Positions 34,108-43,199 of a DNA stretch of 64,000 nucleotides are shown one piece after another. The translations under genes were made by a program, and so were the position numbers. Origin of the DNA: G963664225 sp964538065 (GTDB lineage Bacteria > Verrucomicrobiota > Verrucomicrobiia > Limisphaerales > UBA1319); the NCBI GenBank assembly GCA_964538065.1, contig CAZIDG010000009.1, positions 1 through 64,000 of the forward strand, written 5' to 3'. The notes under the pieces are model-generated. The model was not told the origin of the DNA. It saw only the letters and a list, made by a program, of their open reading frames with translations, and did not search any database. Within the stretch, counting starts at the first letter, position 1. Every line of letters begins with the position of its first letter.

Positions 34108-36501
34108 TTAACAACAACGATTTACACCTTGGAAACGTCGTTCGGCAGCCTTCACATAACAATTGTCGTCCCCTTGAAGTTGGTTGGAGTCACTACACAT
34201 GCAAATACCGGTAATCGACTGATTTGAAGCACCTTGCGCCTGCATCAGGACACCTTCAAGACTTTGTGCAGCTTGTGCCATGCGTACTCTTTCAACGTCT
34301 GCCTCGCCGGACAATTCATGAGCCATGGCGACCATCAAGGCCGCAGTGCCAACCAATTTTCCTCCCCTGGAAGGACTTTCCTCATATCCATCGGGCAACC
34401 ACACAGGTGGCGTCTCTGCCAACTGAGCCTTTTTGGCACCTTTCAACAGAAGCGTCCATTCCCAAACTCCAAGAGCAACAATCAGGGCCACTAAAACCAT
34501 GAATATCCCCGCCACCACAGCATCGACACATTGGTTTAAGTGAACTGCCCTGTTGGCCTTGACCGCCTGGATGGCAGAAGCCAGGGCTTTTGAATCGCCA
34601 GACTTCTCCGCCTGTTGGACATTGGATTCCAGCGCAGGTAATTTCTGATCCAACACTTGCGCCTGGGCCAAAAAACCAATCCGAGGATCGGGCGAGTAAA
34701 TCTTCTGATACCCAGCCGTGAGCGTCACGGCCAGGAGCCAGACCAAGGGAACAAGGCTCACAAAAACAAAGGCGCGACGAAAATTCATCTGCCCTTCCTC
34801 CCTGCGCTTTAGTTCAAGTTTGAGAATCACGGTTGTTGCGAGACACAGCGCCACAACGGAAAGCAGCTGGTTGGCTATGCCGAACAATGGCCAGAGTGAA
34901 TTGATGCCCCCCAGCGGATCCCGCACACCCTGGATCAGGAAATAGCCCCATCCAGAAACCATCAGAAGGCTCGTAAACACGTTGGACCAGGTATTTCGAG
35001 TGTCTCCCAAGGGTTTCCAAACGTGGCCCAAGGCATCCTGCAGCAGATACCGCCCCACGCGTGTGCCTGCATCCAAGGTGGTCAGGATGAACAGAGCCTC
35101 AAACATGATGGCAAAGTGGTACCAAAGGTCCAAACCATGCCCGCTGACAAACTTGGAGAAAATCACCGCCATGCCCACCGCCAGAGTGGCCGCCCCACCC
35201 GTCCGGCCAAAAAGGGTATGCTCACCAATCGTCTTGGCCAAAGATTCCATATCCTGGAGCGTTACAGGGAATCCCAAGGCATTAACCATGGAAATGGTAT
35301 CCGCCCCGGCGCCTTTGATATTGATGCTCAGGTATATCCCCGGTTCCAGTGTGCAAGCCGCGATCAGGGCCATGATGGCCACGAGGGACTCAAAACACAT
35401 GGCTCCGTAGCCAATGGACCGGGCGTAACTCTCCCGTGTGATCATCTTTGGAGTGGTGCCGCTGGCAATCAAGGCATGAAATCCGGAAATCGCCCCACAG
35501 GCGATGGTAATAAAACAAAATGGGAACAGTTTGCCCGCCACCACCGGCCCTGAACCATCGATAAACTTGCTTACGGGAGCCATTTTCAGATCCGGCAGCA
35601 CATAAAGGATGCCAAACACCAAGGCAAAAATCGTGCCCAGTTTCATGAAGGTGCTCAGGTAATCCCGTGGCGCCAACAATAGCCAGACGGGCAATACACT
35701 GGCAGCCAAACCATAAATGATAATGGCCCAAGCCAAATCGATGTCCTTCAGACCGAACCACTGTGACCAGGTTGCGTTTTCATAAACCAATTTGCCTCCC
35801 CAGACTGCCAGCAACAGCAGAACGACACCCATGCATGTGGCCTCCATGACCTTACCCACGCGCACATATCTCAAATACCCCCCCATGAACAAGGCAATGG
35901 GGATGGTGGCACCCACGGTAAAAACGCCCCAAGGACTCTCCGCCAGCGCCTTGACCACCACAAGGGCCAACACCGCCAGGATGATCGTCATGATGGCCAG
36001 GATGGCAACCAGCGCCACATACCCTGCGGTGGTATTCAACTCCTCTTTTACCATCTGGCCCAATGACTTGCCATCGCGGCGCATGGAACAAAATAAAACC
36101 ACAAAATCCTGCACCGCGCCTCCAAGCACCACGCCAATCAGGATCCATAACATGCTGGGAAGATATCCAAACTGGGCCGCCAACACCGGTCCCACCAGCG
36201 GTCCTGGCCCACTTATGGCCGCAAAATGATGACCAAAGACGATCCACTTGTTGGTCCGCACGAAATCCCTTCCATCGTCATGTACCATGCATGGTGTGGC
36301 CCGCCTGTCATTCAGCGCCATGATGCGAGCGGCAATCCACTTCGAATAAAAGCGGTACCCAATCACGTAAGTGCATAGGGCAGCAGTGATAACGTAAGCA
36401 GAATTGATGTGCTCACCCCGATGCAAAGCCAGCACGGCATAGGAACCAGCCCCCAAAAGGGATATGGCAATCCACATTATAATCTTCAGAAGAGACTTCA
36501 C
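34108..36501 (-). CDS. cstA: CstA family carbon-starvation / peptide transporter with Cys-rich tail
   Basis: 797 aa, longer than the roughly 700 aa of E. coli CstA. About 16-18 membrane helices; family signature FGHHFAAISGPGPLVGPVLAAQ near residue 90 and the GHGLDLWYHFAIMFEALFILTTLDAGTR segment. The family takes up peptides or pyruvate. A cytosolic helical stretch (about 620-655) splits the last helices. After the last helix is a ~110-residue soluble tail with six cysteines near its end (GICMCSDSN, DDNC, and the final CC). The start is a GTG at 36501 (an ATG lies at 36477). Upstream of nadD-rsfS on the same strand. Confidence 0.9.
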   Translation of the reverse strand: MKSLLKIIMWIAISLLGAGSYAVLALHRGEHINSAYVITAALCTYVIGYRFYSKWIAARIMALNDRRATPCMVHDDGRDFVRTNKWIVFGHHFAAISGPGPLVGPVLAAQFGYLPSMLWILIGVVLGGAVQDFVVLFCSMRRDGKSLGQMVKEELNTTAGYVALVAILAIMTIILAVLALVVVKALAESPWGVFTVGATIPIALFMGGYLRYVRVGKVMEATCMGVVLLLLAVWGGKLVYENATWSQWFGLKDIDLAWAIIIYGLAASVLPVWLLLAPRDYLSTFMKLGTIFALVFGILYVLPDLKMAPVSKFIDGSGPVVAGKLFPFCFITIACGAISGFHALIASGTTPKMITRESYARSIGYGAMCFESLVAIMALIAACTLEPGIYLSINIKGAGADTISMVNALGFPVTLQDMESLAKTIGEHTLFGRTGGAATLAVGMAVIFSKFVSGHGLDLWYHFAIMFEALFILTTLDAGTRVGRYLLQDALGHVWKPLGDTRNTWSNVFTSLLMVSGWGYFLIQGVRDPLGGINSLWPLFGIANQLLSVVALCLATTVILKLELKRREEGQMNFRRAFVFVSLVPLVWLLAVTLTAGYQKIYSPDPRIGFLAQAQVLDQKLPALESNVQQAEKSGDSKALASAIQAVKANRAVHLNQCVDAVVAGIFMVLVALIVALGVWEWTLLLKGAKKAQLAETPPVWLPDGYEESPSRGGKLVGTAALMVAMAHELSGEADVERVRMAQAAQSLEGVLMQAQGASNQSITGICMCSDSNQLQGDDNCYVKAAERRFQGVNRCC

Positions 36502-36677
36502 ACTCCAACCATTTACATCAAAAAGCGGCTATGAAAACAAAATTCTGCGAGTATCTTGAGTTGTGAACAGTGAATAGGCCCGGCGATAATGAAGTCCAAT
36601 ACTACAGTCAGACAACAGTAAACGCAATCCATGCGCCAGTCCGTGAGTGCAGCCCACCGACGACGATGGTCAAGAAG

Positions 36678-36694
36678 AGATCGAAAAACGATCT
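36678..36694. promoter_or_regulatory. Inverted repeat just before the lipoprotein start
   Basis: AGATCG (36678-36683) and CGATCT (36689-36694) are perfect inverted arms around AAAAA, ending nine bases before the ATG at 36703. It may be a small hairpin in the leader or an operator. The rest of the 200-bp divergent gap (36502-36702) shows no confident promoter. Confidence 0.3.
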
Positions 36695-36702
36695 GAATTC
36701 CT

Positions 36703-38886
36703 ATGAACCCGCAATCTCCATTCAAAGTGATTGCAGCCACACTTTCCTTGATGCTGCTGCCGCTTCTGGCTGGCTGTGCCAGCGAGACGGAAAAACCCAA
36801 AGTCGTTCAGGTCAATCCCGAACCCATTGCCTCCACAAACACCGTTAGTCAGACAACGGCCACAGAAACGGTGACATCGGTTCATCGCATCGAACCGGCT
36901 GTTGTCATCACCTCAGGCGGTGTGCGTGAGGTAATCAAAATGGTCCAGGCTGGCGTTGAGGAAAGCGTCATACTGGCTTACATCGAAAACTCGGACCAGA
37001 GTTTCGCCATTAATTCGGACGATCTGGTTTACCTTCACGATATTGGTATTCCTGGGCGAATCCTGACCGCCATGATCAAAAAAGGCGGTATAACCGATGA
37101 TGCCCCTTCAGTGGTTTCGCCCCAGGAACCCGCATCAAGCATCGTTGACACCAACACTGTACCTGCACCAGAAACGACCATGGTCGTCACCAATCCGGTC
37201 CCCGCCAACGAAATCGTGGTATCGTCCCCGGTACAAACCACCAATGTTGTTGTTCAATACACCACCGTCATTGGCGCCACTCCGACTCCGGATGTGCAGT
37301 ACTTCTTTGATACCCTATCCCCTTACGGCACATGGATCTACGAAGGAAGCGATGGTTGGTACTGGCAACCCACGGTGTGCGTCATCAACACCCAATGGCG
37401 TCCCTATTGTGATCAGGGACGATGGCTCTACACGGACTGTGGCTGGTATTGGCAATCCGACTATTCCTGGGGTTGGGCGCCTTTCCATTACGGGCGCTGG
37501 CACAGGCATCACACGCACGGGTGGATATGGAAGCCCGACCGGGTTTGGAGCCCTGCGTGGGTTTACTGGCGTGAAGGGCCGCTTCATTGCGGCTGGGCTC
37601 CCCTGCCCCCCGATGCAATATTTGGCCCCGACCATGGCATGATCCGTGGCCGAGGAGGTCCCTCATGGCGTGATGGTTTTGGCATTCCATCTGATCATTT
37701 CATCTTCCTGCCCAAGAACCGGCTCTGCGAACATCGGCCAATGCCATTCTTTGTGAGCCATGACCATTTTCCCGCAGCTTTTGACCAGAGCAGACCGGTC
37801 AACCACATGAGGCATGAGTCAGCCCATGTCATCATCAATGACGGCCCCTCAGAACGGGATGTATTCCATTTTTCACCCCGACCTCCGAGACAGGTCATCA
37901 TTCGCGAATCGGAAAACCGTGCGGCAATCGATCACCGGCCTGACCGCCTTGAAACTCACGGTTCAAACTTGTACATCTACCGGCCGTCGGCTGATCGGCC
38001 GCCTCAAAATCTTATACCTTCGCGCGGTCCCTCAAGACCGACCCAGACGCCGCCCGGCATGGCACAATCCACTCCCAAAGGCATGGACTCGCCCCGCCGC
38101 GAACCTGTGTATGCAAACGGGCAAAACATAAACCCACCCTCGAAGACACCTGATCCAGCCTCGAACCTCTCCCGGCCCACACGGGCAACACGTCCTTCGG
38201 TGGGAGACAATTTGCCTTTCCAATCCACTGCGCCAGGAAATTCCATCAATCGTCGCCCTGGTCAAACGTCTCCAGCGCCTCAGCCGGCAGTTACCACGCC
38301 GAAACCCTCACCGACAGTCCCAGGTAACCAGATACTGCCCAAGTCACGGGGCAATGAACCCCGTCTCACAACACCGTCGGTCACCACAGCACCCGAGTCG
38401 ACTTTGCGTGACTCCATGCCAAGCCTGAGGCGTCCTGTTGGCACTCCTTCCAATTCGGGATCAGTCTCGACGCCAGTGAATCGAACACCGTTGATTACAG
38501 CTCCGGCAAAACCAACAACGCCCGCAACGATAACAGCTCCCTCACGGGAGGTAAGCCGTCCCGAGGCCCTGACTCCGCGCCCCCATGGATTCATAACTCC
38601 TTCCACGCCAAAGGCGGGATCGACTCCTCCTGGATTCACACGACCACAATCCCCCATCATTACCCCCACACCCTCGCGCCCGCCATCAGTGCCATCAACC
38701 ACCATCCAGCGTCCGTCACGCCCCGTTAACCAACCCATTATCGCCCCAACGCAGCCCAGAGTAGCGCCGCCATCGATGACACCGCCTGCGGCCCAACCCA
38801 AAATAACAACACCATCAACAGCATCACCGCGTCCTGGAGGACAGCCCTCCACAAGCACGGAGCGCCGTCCGACTCCTGGAAAATGA
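36703..38886 (+). CDS. DUF6600-like lipoprotein with Pro/Thr-rich tail
   Basis: 727 aa. Lipoprotein signal peptide with lipobox LLAG-C25. Residues about 65-130 form a small helical domain (VREVIKMVQAGVEESVILAYIE ... LHDIGIPGRILTAMIKKGG). Residues about 200-310 are a striking Trp/Tyr/His-rich region (PYGTWIYEGSDGWYWQP, WRPY, GWYWQSDYSWGWAPFHYGRW) as in DUF6600 proteins. From about 430 to the end the sequence is Pro/Thr/Ser-rich and disordered, suggesting a cell-wall or periplasm-spanning stalk. Probably attached to the outer membrane. Function unknown. Confidence 0.75.
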   Translation: MNPQSPFKVIAATLSLMLLPLLAGCASETEKPKVVQVNPEPIASTNTVSQTTATETVTSVHRIEPAVVITSGGVREVIKMVQAGVEESVILAYIENSDQSFAINSDDLVYLHDIGIPGRILTAMIKKGGITDDAPSVVSPQEPASSIVDTNTVPAPETTMVVTNPVPANEIVVSSPVQTTNVVVQYTTVIGATPTPDVQYFFDTLSPYGTWIYEGSDGWYWQPTVCVINTQWRPYCDQGRWLYTDCGWYWQSDYSWGWAPFHYGRWHRHHTHGWIWKPDRVWSPAWVYWREGPLHCGWAPLPPDAIFGPDHGMIRGRGGPSWRDGFGIPSDHFIFLPKNRLCEHRPMPFFVSHDHFPAAFDQSRPVNHMRHESAHVIINDGPSERDVFHFSPRPPRQVIIRESENRAAIDHRPDRLETHGSNLYIYRPSADRPPQNLIPSRGPSRPTQTPPGMAQSTPKGMDSPRREPVYANGQNINPPSKTPDPASNLSRPTRATRPSVGDNLPFQSTAPGNSINRRPGQTSPAPQPAVTTPKPSPTVPGNQILPKSRGNEPRLTTPSVTTAPESTLRDSMPSLRRPVGTPSNSGSVSTPVNRTPLITAPAKPTTPATITAPSREVSRPEALTPRPHGFITPSTPKAGSTPPGFTRPQSPIITPTPSRPPSVPSTTIQRPSRPVNQPIIAPTQPRVAPPSMTPPAAQPKITTPSTASPRPGGQPSTSTERRPTPGK

Positions 38887-38964
38887 AGAAGACATGAGGG
38901 GGGACGTGTGAAGACATCCATCACCAAACAGGTGTGGATTAGCCATTAACGATGGACTTCAAGC

Positions 38965-39927
38965 TCAGGGCAGCAGAACGATCTTGCCCAAGGCACCGGG
39001 TTCCATGATTGCCTGATGCGACTTGGGCGCATCTGCAAGCGGCATCTGTTGTGCAACCACGGGGCGAAGCGTGCCATTGTCCAGACCAGCCACCAACGCG
39101 GCGTGGATGCTTGCAAGTGCCGACTCCGATGCGTTAAACAGCGTCATTCCCAAGACATCAGCCTCCCGGCTCATGATATCCCGTGGATTAATCTCTACAT
39201 TCCCGCGACTGCCAATGATGACCACGCGTCCCCCACGCGCCAGAAGCGAGAGATCCTTGCCCAGATTCATGTTGGCAAGCATCTCCAGAATGACATCCAT
39301 GCCCCGGCCGCCTGTGAGTGCCTTGGCTTGATCCAAATAGTCGGGTTGGCGATGGTCGAGCACATGATGAGCGCCCTGTTCGAGGACCATCCGCCGCCCA
39401 TCATCAGTCCCAGCAGTACCGAAGATGGTCATGCCAGCACCACGAGCCAGTTGGACTGCTGCAATCCCGACGCCACCACTGGCGCCGTGGATGAAAATGT
39501 TTTCGCCTGCCGATGCCCGTGCTCGTTGAAAGAGAGCGCGAAAAGCCGTGGCGTATGGAATGCCGATGGCTGCCCCTTGCGCAAAGGAAACGCTGGAAGG
39601 CAAACGATGCACCTGGGCTTCCGTACAAAGGGCATACTGGGCGTAGGCACCAGTGATCGTTCCGGATGTATAAACCCGGTCGCCCACTGCCACGGACGCA
39701 ACTGTCTTATCAAGAGCAGCAACGGTTCCAGCAGCATCGGTTCCGGGGGTGTATGGCAAGGTGGCCTTGCGGGCGTAGGCGCCGGATCTTATGTAGGTCT
39801 CCACTGGATTAACCCCTACGGCTTCTATTTTGACCAGGATTTGTCCCGGGCCAGGCTGCAGATCCGGCACATCCTGGAGCTTCAAAACCTCGGGACCACC
39901 CGTCTGGTGAACGCGTATTGCTTTCAT
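38965..39927 (-). CDS. qor: Zinc-independent NADPH:quinone oxidoreductase (medium-chain dehydrogenase)
   Basis: 320 aa. MDR superfamily, quinone-reductase type: GVNPVETYIRSG, PGTDAAGTV, and the nucleotide-binding loop GASGGVGIAAVQLARGAG near residue 150. The zinc-binding cysteine cluster of alcohol dehydrogenases is absent. It probably reduces quinones or enones with NADPH. It follows the trxA terminator on the same strand, so it likely has its own promoter in the A/T-rich stretch at 39928-39958. Confidence 0.85.
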   Translation of the reverse strand: MKAIRVHQTGGPEVLKLQDVPDLQPGPGQILVKIEAVGVNPVETYIRSGAYARKATLPYTPGTDAAGTVAALDKTVASVAVGDRVYTSGTITGAYAQYALCTEAQVHRLPSSVSFAQGAAIGIPYATAFRALFQRARASAGENIFIHGASGGVGIAAVQLARGAGMTIFGTAGTDDGRRMVLEQGAHHVLDHRQPDYLDQAKALTGGRGMDVILEMLANMNLGKDLSLLARGGRVVIIGSRGNVEINPRDIMSREADVLGMTLFNASESALASIHAALVAGLDNGTLRPVVAQQMPLADAPKSHQAIMEPGALGKIVLLP

Positions 39928-39950
39928 GCCCTTATCCCCCGATTATTATT

Positions 39951-40001
39951 AAAAAAAAGGCTCTGACAGCCCGGCGATATAAGACCGGGCCGTCAGCAGC
40001 C
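39951..40001 (-). terminator. Rho-independent terminator downstream of trxA
   Basis: Read on the minus strand, GGCTGCTGACGGCCCGG (40001-39985) pairs with CCGGGCTGTCAGAGCC (39974-39959) through about 15 base pairs with one small bulge and a ten-base loop, then eight T (39958-39951). It lies 12 bases after the trxA stop. Confidence 0.9.
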
Positions 40002-40013
40002 AAACGCTTATGC

Positions 40014-40343
40014 TCAGCTCAACTGGGCATCCAGCATGCCTGTAATCTGCTTCTTGGAGACCGCACCCACTGCCTGGGCCGCAACTTGTCCACCTTTAAA
40101 CACCATCAGGGTAGGCACGCTTCGAATATCAAACTGGGCGGTCAATTTGGGATTGGAGTCAATATCCAGTTTGGCCACCTTGGCCTTCCCGGCATATTCG
40201 ACTGCCACCTCCTCAATAATGGGACCGATCATGCGGCAGGGCCCACACCAGGTGGCCCAAAAATCCACCAACACAGGTACTTTTGATTGTGTGACCTCGG
40301 CATCAAAATTAGCCTCAGTCAATGTCACATATTTATCGCTCAT
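40014..40343 (-). CDS. trxA: Thioredoxin
   Basis: 109 aa with the WCGPC active site at residues 32-36 and the usual cis-Pro (IRSVPTLMVF). No signal peptide, so cytosolic. The start is the ATG at 40343 (a TTG lies 12 bases upstream). Reduces disulfides in cytosolic proteins. It ends at a strong terminator. Confidence 0.95.
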   Translation of the reverse strand: MSDKYVTLTEANFDAEVTQSKVPVLVDFWATWCGPCRMIGPIIEEVAVEYAGKAKVAKLDIDSNPKLTAQFDIRSVPTLMVFKGGQVAAQAVGAVSKKQITGMLDAQLS

Positions 40344-40430
40344 AATTAAGCCCAATACAATTATACTAATTCAAACGACAGATGCTGGCATGGCCACATC
40401 CATCCCTTCATCACTTATTCCTGGGGGGTG

Positions 40431-40910
40431 CTACTCCCATTTGGCACCTTGATCAATCCATGCCCTTAACAACCCCACCTGCTCCTTGGTCAGGGGATCC
40501 CCCTGATCCTTGGGTGGCATTTCAAAATCCTTTACCGCGTGAGCAACATAATACACCAATGGACTCTTGTCACTCTTGCCAGGAACGATTGCCGGACCGG
40601 ATTCCCCCCCCTTTAGGGCCTCTTCCCGCTTATCAAGGCGGAATTTGCCCATCGGTCCTGACTTGTCATGACAATCCATGCATGACTTATCGAAGATCGG
40701 CTTGATGTCTTTGGTGAACTCAACCTTCTTTTCAGCAGCAGGAGGCAGCTTAACATCTCCAGCCTTCTTGATAATGGCCTCAACCTTGGCCATATCGACC
40801 TTTATGTCTTCAGCGCCAGCCTGCCAAACGACATCCACTCCCGCCAATATGGCGGCGAAACATCCCACCCCAAGCAGCCTATTCCATTGATAACCAAGTA
40901 TTTGTTTCAT
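40431..40910 (-). CDS. Exported c-type cytochrome, planctomycete/verrucomicrobial type
   Basis: 159 aa from the ATG at 40910 (a GTG at 40931 is possible). N-terminal signal peptide (about residues 8-32), then a single haem motif CMDCH near residue 80 within the pattern FTKDIKPIFDKSCMDCHDKSGPMGKFRLD, and the ending LLRAWIDQGAKWE typical of the PSCyt1-like domain. The VPGKSDKSPLVYYVAH and FEMPPKD segments hold the distal Met (MPP). Probably a periplasmic electron carrier or part of a larger oxidase. It lies 88 bp upstream of trxA. Confidence 0.85.
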   Translation of the reverse strand: MKQILGYQWNRLLGVGCFAAILAGVDVVWQAGAEDIKVDMAKVEAIIKKAGDVKLPPAAEKKVEFTKDIKPIFDKSCMDCHDKSGPMGKFRLDKREEALKGGESGPAIVPGKSDKSPLVYYVAHAVKDFEMPPKDQGDPLTKEQVGLLRAWIDQGAKWE

Positions 40911-40962
40911 TTTATACACGTCTGTTTCCACAGTAATGAACCATTATCTGTATAACACATAT

Positions 40963-41022
40963 GGGCCATGGAGTCAAACCGACGGACTTCAAACGAAATA
41001 TCCGATCCGACTTCCATGGCCC
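40963..41022. repeat. 60-bp imperfect palindrome between the Gfo/Idh and cytochrome genes
   Basis: GGGCCATGGA (40963-40972) and TCCATGGCCC (41013-41022) are perfect inverted arms, extendable to GTC/GAC with a one-base bulge, enclosing 40 bases. It is in the 138-bp gap between two minus-strand genes (from the Gfo/Idh end to the cytochrome ATG at 40910). No T-run follows, so it is not a standard terminator. Confidence 0.55.
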
Positions 41023-41048
41023 TACTTGGTTCGTACAGGTGCAGGGTA

Positions 41049-42188
41049 CTACACCTTGCCGATTTTTTCCCACCGACCTGTCCTGGCTGATTTCAACACA
41101 GCATCACAGATGAGCTGTGTTTCAAGGGCGTCCTTAAAGGTCGGCGACACAGGCTTGCCCTGGGCAAGGCCTTGCAGGAAATCGGCCACATGATGCACGA
41201 AACTGTGCTCATAGCCAATCTGAAGACCAGGAACCCACCAATGCCCCATATAGGGGTGATCCCCATCGCTAACGTGGATCGAACGCCACCCTCGCACGAT
41301 GCCCTCATCCTTATGGTCAAAATACTGCAACCGGTGAAGGTCGTGCAGGTCCCAGGCGATGGATGCGTTTTCACCGTTGATTTCAAAGGTGTAGAGCGCT
41401 TTATGTCCTCGCGCGTATCGGGTGGATTCGAAGGTTGCGAGCGAGCCATTCTTGAAACGGGCCAGAAAGGCACACGCATCATCAATCCCCACCTTTTGAA
41501 CCTTGCCCGTAAGGTTGTGTTTGCGTTCCTTGATAAAGGTTTCCGTCATGGCGCTGACCTGGTCGATCGGGCCATTAATCCAAATGGCCGTATCAATGCA
41601 GTGAGCAAGCAGGTCCCCGGTGACACCACTTCCAGCCGCCTTGGCATCGAGCCTCCACAGCGCAGCACCACCTTGCGGCAGATCGGGACTGATGGTCCAG
41701 TCCTGCAGGAATTTGGCCCTGTAGTGGAAAATACGGCCCAAACGCCCTTGATCCACCAGTTGCTTGGCCAATGTAACGGCCGGAACCCGGCGATAATTGT
41801 ACCAGACCATGTTGGGCACGCCTGCCTTGGCTACGGCAGCAACCATTTTGCGGCCTTCGACGCTGTTGATGGCCAGGGGTTTTTCACAAAGAATCATCTT
41901 CCCGGCCTTGGCAGCGGCAGTGGCGATTTCCAGGTGCGTGTTATTGGGGGTGCAAATGTCGATCAGATCGATATCATCCCTGGCGATCAGCTTGCGCCAA
42001 TCGGTTTCGATGGATTCATACCCCCACTGTGAAGCGAAGGCCCTGACCTTTTCTTCACTGCGAGCACAGGCCGCCTTCAGCACAGGTTGGTATTCCAGAT
42101 TAAAGAAATTACCGACTCTGCGGTAAGCGTTGGAATGGGCACGGCCCATGAAGCCGTATCCGATGACTCCGACGTTAAGCGTTTTCAT
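41049..42188 (-). CDS. Gfo/Idh/MocA family dehydrogenase of the sugar cluster
   Basis: 379 aa from the ATG at 42188 (a GTG lies at 42200). N-terminal NAD(P)-binding Rossmann domain (VGVIGYGFMGRAHSNAY), EKP motif (CEKPLAINSVEGRKM) near residue 94, and the C-terminal beta-sheet domain. It probably oxidises or isomerises a sugar or cyclitol (myo-inositol-like) substrate. It is the third gene of a minus-strand cluster with the TIM-barrel isomerase and the cupin; the spacing to the isomerase is 14 bp. Confidence 0.88.
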   Translation of the reverse strand: MKTLNVGVIGYGFMGRAHSNAYRRVGNFFNLEYQPVLKAACARSEEKVRAFASQWGYESIETDWRKLIARDDIDLIDICTPNNTHLEIATAAAKAGKMILCEKPLAINSVEGRKMVAAVAKAGVPNMVWYNYRRVPAVTLAKQLVDQGRLGRIFHYRAKFLQDWTISPDLPQGGAALWRLDAKAAGSGVTGDLLAHCIDTAIWINGPIDQVSAMTETFIKERKHNLTGKVQKVGIDDACAFLARFKNGSLATFESTRYARGHKALYTFEINGENASIAWDLHDLHRLQYFDHKDEGIVRGWRSIHVSDGDHPYMGHWWVPGLQIGYEHSFVHHVADFLQGLAQGKPVSPTFKDALETQLICDAVLKSARTGRWEKIGKV

Positions 42189-42202
42189 GCGATATCCCAC
42201 GA

Positions 42203-43171
42203 TTATGCGTTGCCGTACTTTTGATTGAGCTTATCAATGGCCTTCTTGCACCTGGCGGTCGCCTTCCATGCATCCGGCCAGAAGCACAAGTCAATGGTCC
42301 ACCAATCATCAGGGCACCCAGCCGCCACGAGCGTCGGCATGAACTCATCAAAGTTGAGACAACCCTGACCAAAAGGAGGATGGCTGGAGGTACCATGTTC
42401 ATTGAGTGTGCCATCTGAATCAATCAAATGCACACGACCAATCCTGCCCTTAAGCTTCTCAGCGAGTTCGCGAATCCCGCCCGGAAGCGTCTCCTTTTTA
42501 CCAGGCTGACGTGCCCCAATCACCGCAATATTATGGGCATGGCACGTGTCCAGCATGCACATAAAATTGTCGTGGTTCACAGCATCCAACACGGCGATGA
42601 TTTCGGAAGGCTTGTTGAAGGCGAAACCGGGCTCGAATTCCCACACCACGCGCACGCCCTTGTCCGCGGCCTCCTGGGCACATTTCCTCCAAGTGCGGGC
42701 CGCGCGCTTCAGGGCATCCTTGAACGGCACCACAGGGCAATCCTTCAGCGGCTTTTCGCCGGGAACTTTACCCAGGACATTCGGCGTCTCGGTTGAATCG
42801 ACACGAATCACATCGATCCCCAGGCGGGTACAGAAGTCGAGGTTCTTCCGGAAGGTCGCCAGATACGATTTATCGTCCTTGGCGGTGATCAGTTTCTCAG
42901 CCCACAGGTCAGCCGCAAGGCCGCTGCAGCCCATGCCCTGTGACTCCCAGGTATCGCGAATCGAGGCACAGATCGCCTGATAGGCGGCCTGGGGGTCCTT
43001 ATGCCAGCTTGCCGCTGTCCATGCCGTTGTCGGATTGGGATGGATGCCAAAACCCCCGAGTTCCAGACCGTCAAACCCGAGTTTTTTGAGTCCCGATACG
43101 ATTTCGCTGAATTCGATGGGGTGCTTTTGATTAAAAACAAAAGCCCAAGTGCCTATGGAGATGCGTTTCAT
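42203..43171 (-). CDS. Sugar-phosphate isomerase/epimerase, xylose-isomerase-like TIM barrel
   Basis: 322 aa from the ATG at 43171 (MKRISIGTWAF), which replaces an upstream-open but non-family N-terminus. AP-endonuclease-2-like TIM barrel; metal-ligand candidates are the Glu in VVWEFEPGF, the Asp and His in MLDTCHAHN, the His in RVHLIDSDG and the Asp/Glu in the last strand. It probably interconverts keto and aldo sugars or inosose forms for the neighbouring dehydrogenase. 28 bp follow the cupin gene. Confidence 0.83.
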   Translation of the reverse strand: MKRISIGTWAFVFNQKHPIEFSEIVSGLKKLGFDGLELGGFGIHPNPTTAWTAASWHKDPQAAYQAICASIRDTWESQGMGCSGLAADLWAEKLITAKDDKSYLATFRKNLDFCTRLGIDVIRVDSTETPNVLGKVPGEKPLKDCPVVPFKDALKRAARTWRKCAQEAADKGVRVVWEFEPGFAFNKPSEIIAVLDAVNHDNFMCMLDTCHAHNIAVIGARQPGKKETLPGGIRELAEKLKGRIGRVHLIDSDGTLNEHGTSSHPPFGQGCLNFDEFMPTLVAAGCPDDWWTIDLCFWPDAWKATARCKKAIDKLNQKYGNA

Positions 43172-43199
43172 GTTGTCGCAATGATATGGTGGTTGTGAT

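Noticed and set aside
34108..34450. CstA tail as a product of a frameshift
   Set aside because: The frame stays open with similar codon use, and no competing frame continues the family sequence. It is reported as a finding instead.
39016..39966. Long plus-strand frame opposite qor (316 codons)
   Set aside because: Antisense to a clear dehydrogenase; its translation is His/Cys-rich and without family features.
41172..42032. Long plus-strand frame opposite the Gfo/Idh gene
   Set aside because: Antisense shadow of a strongly conserved gene.
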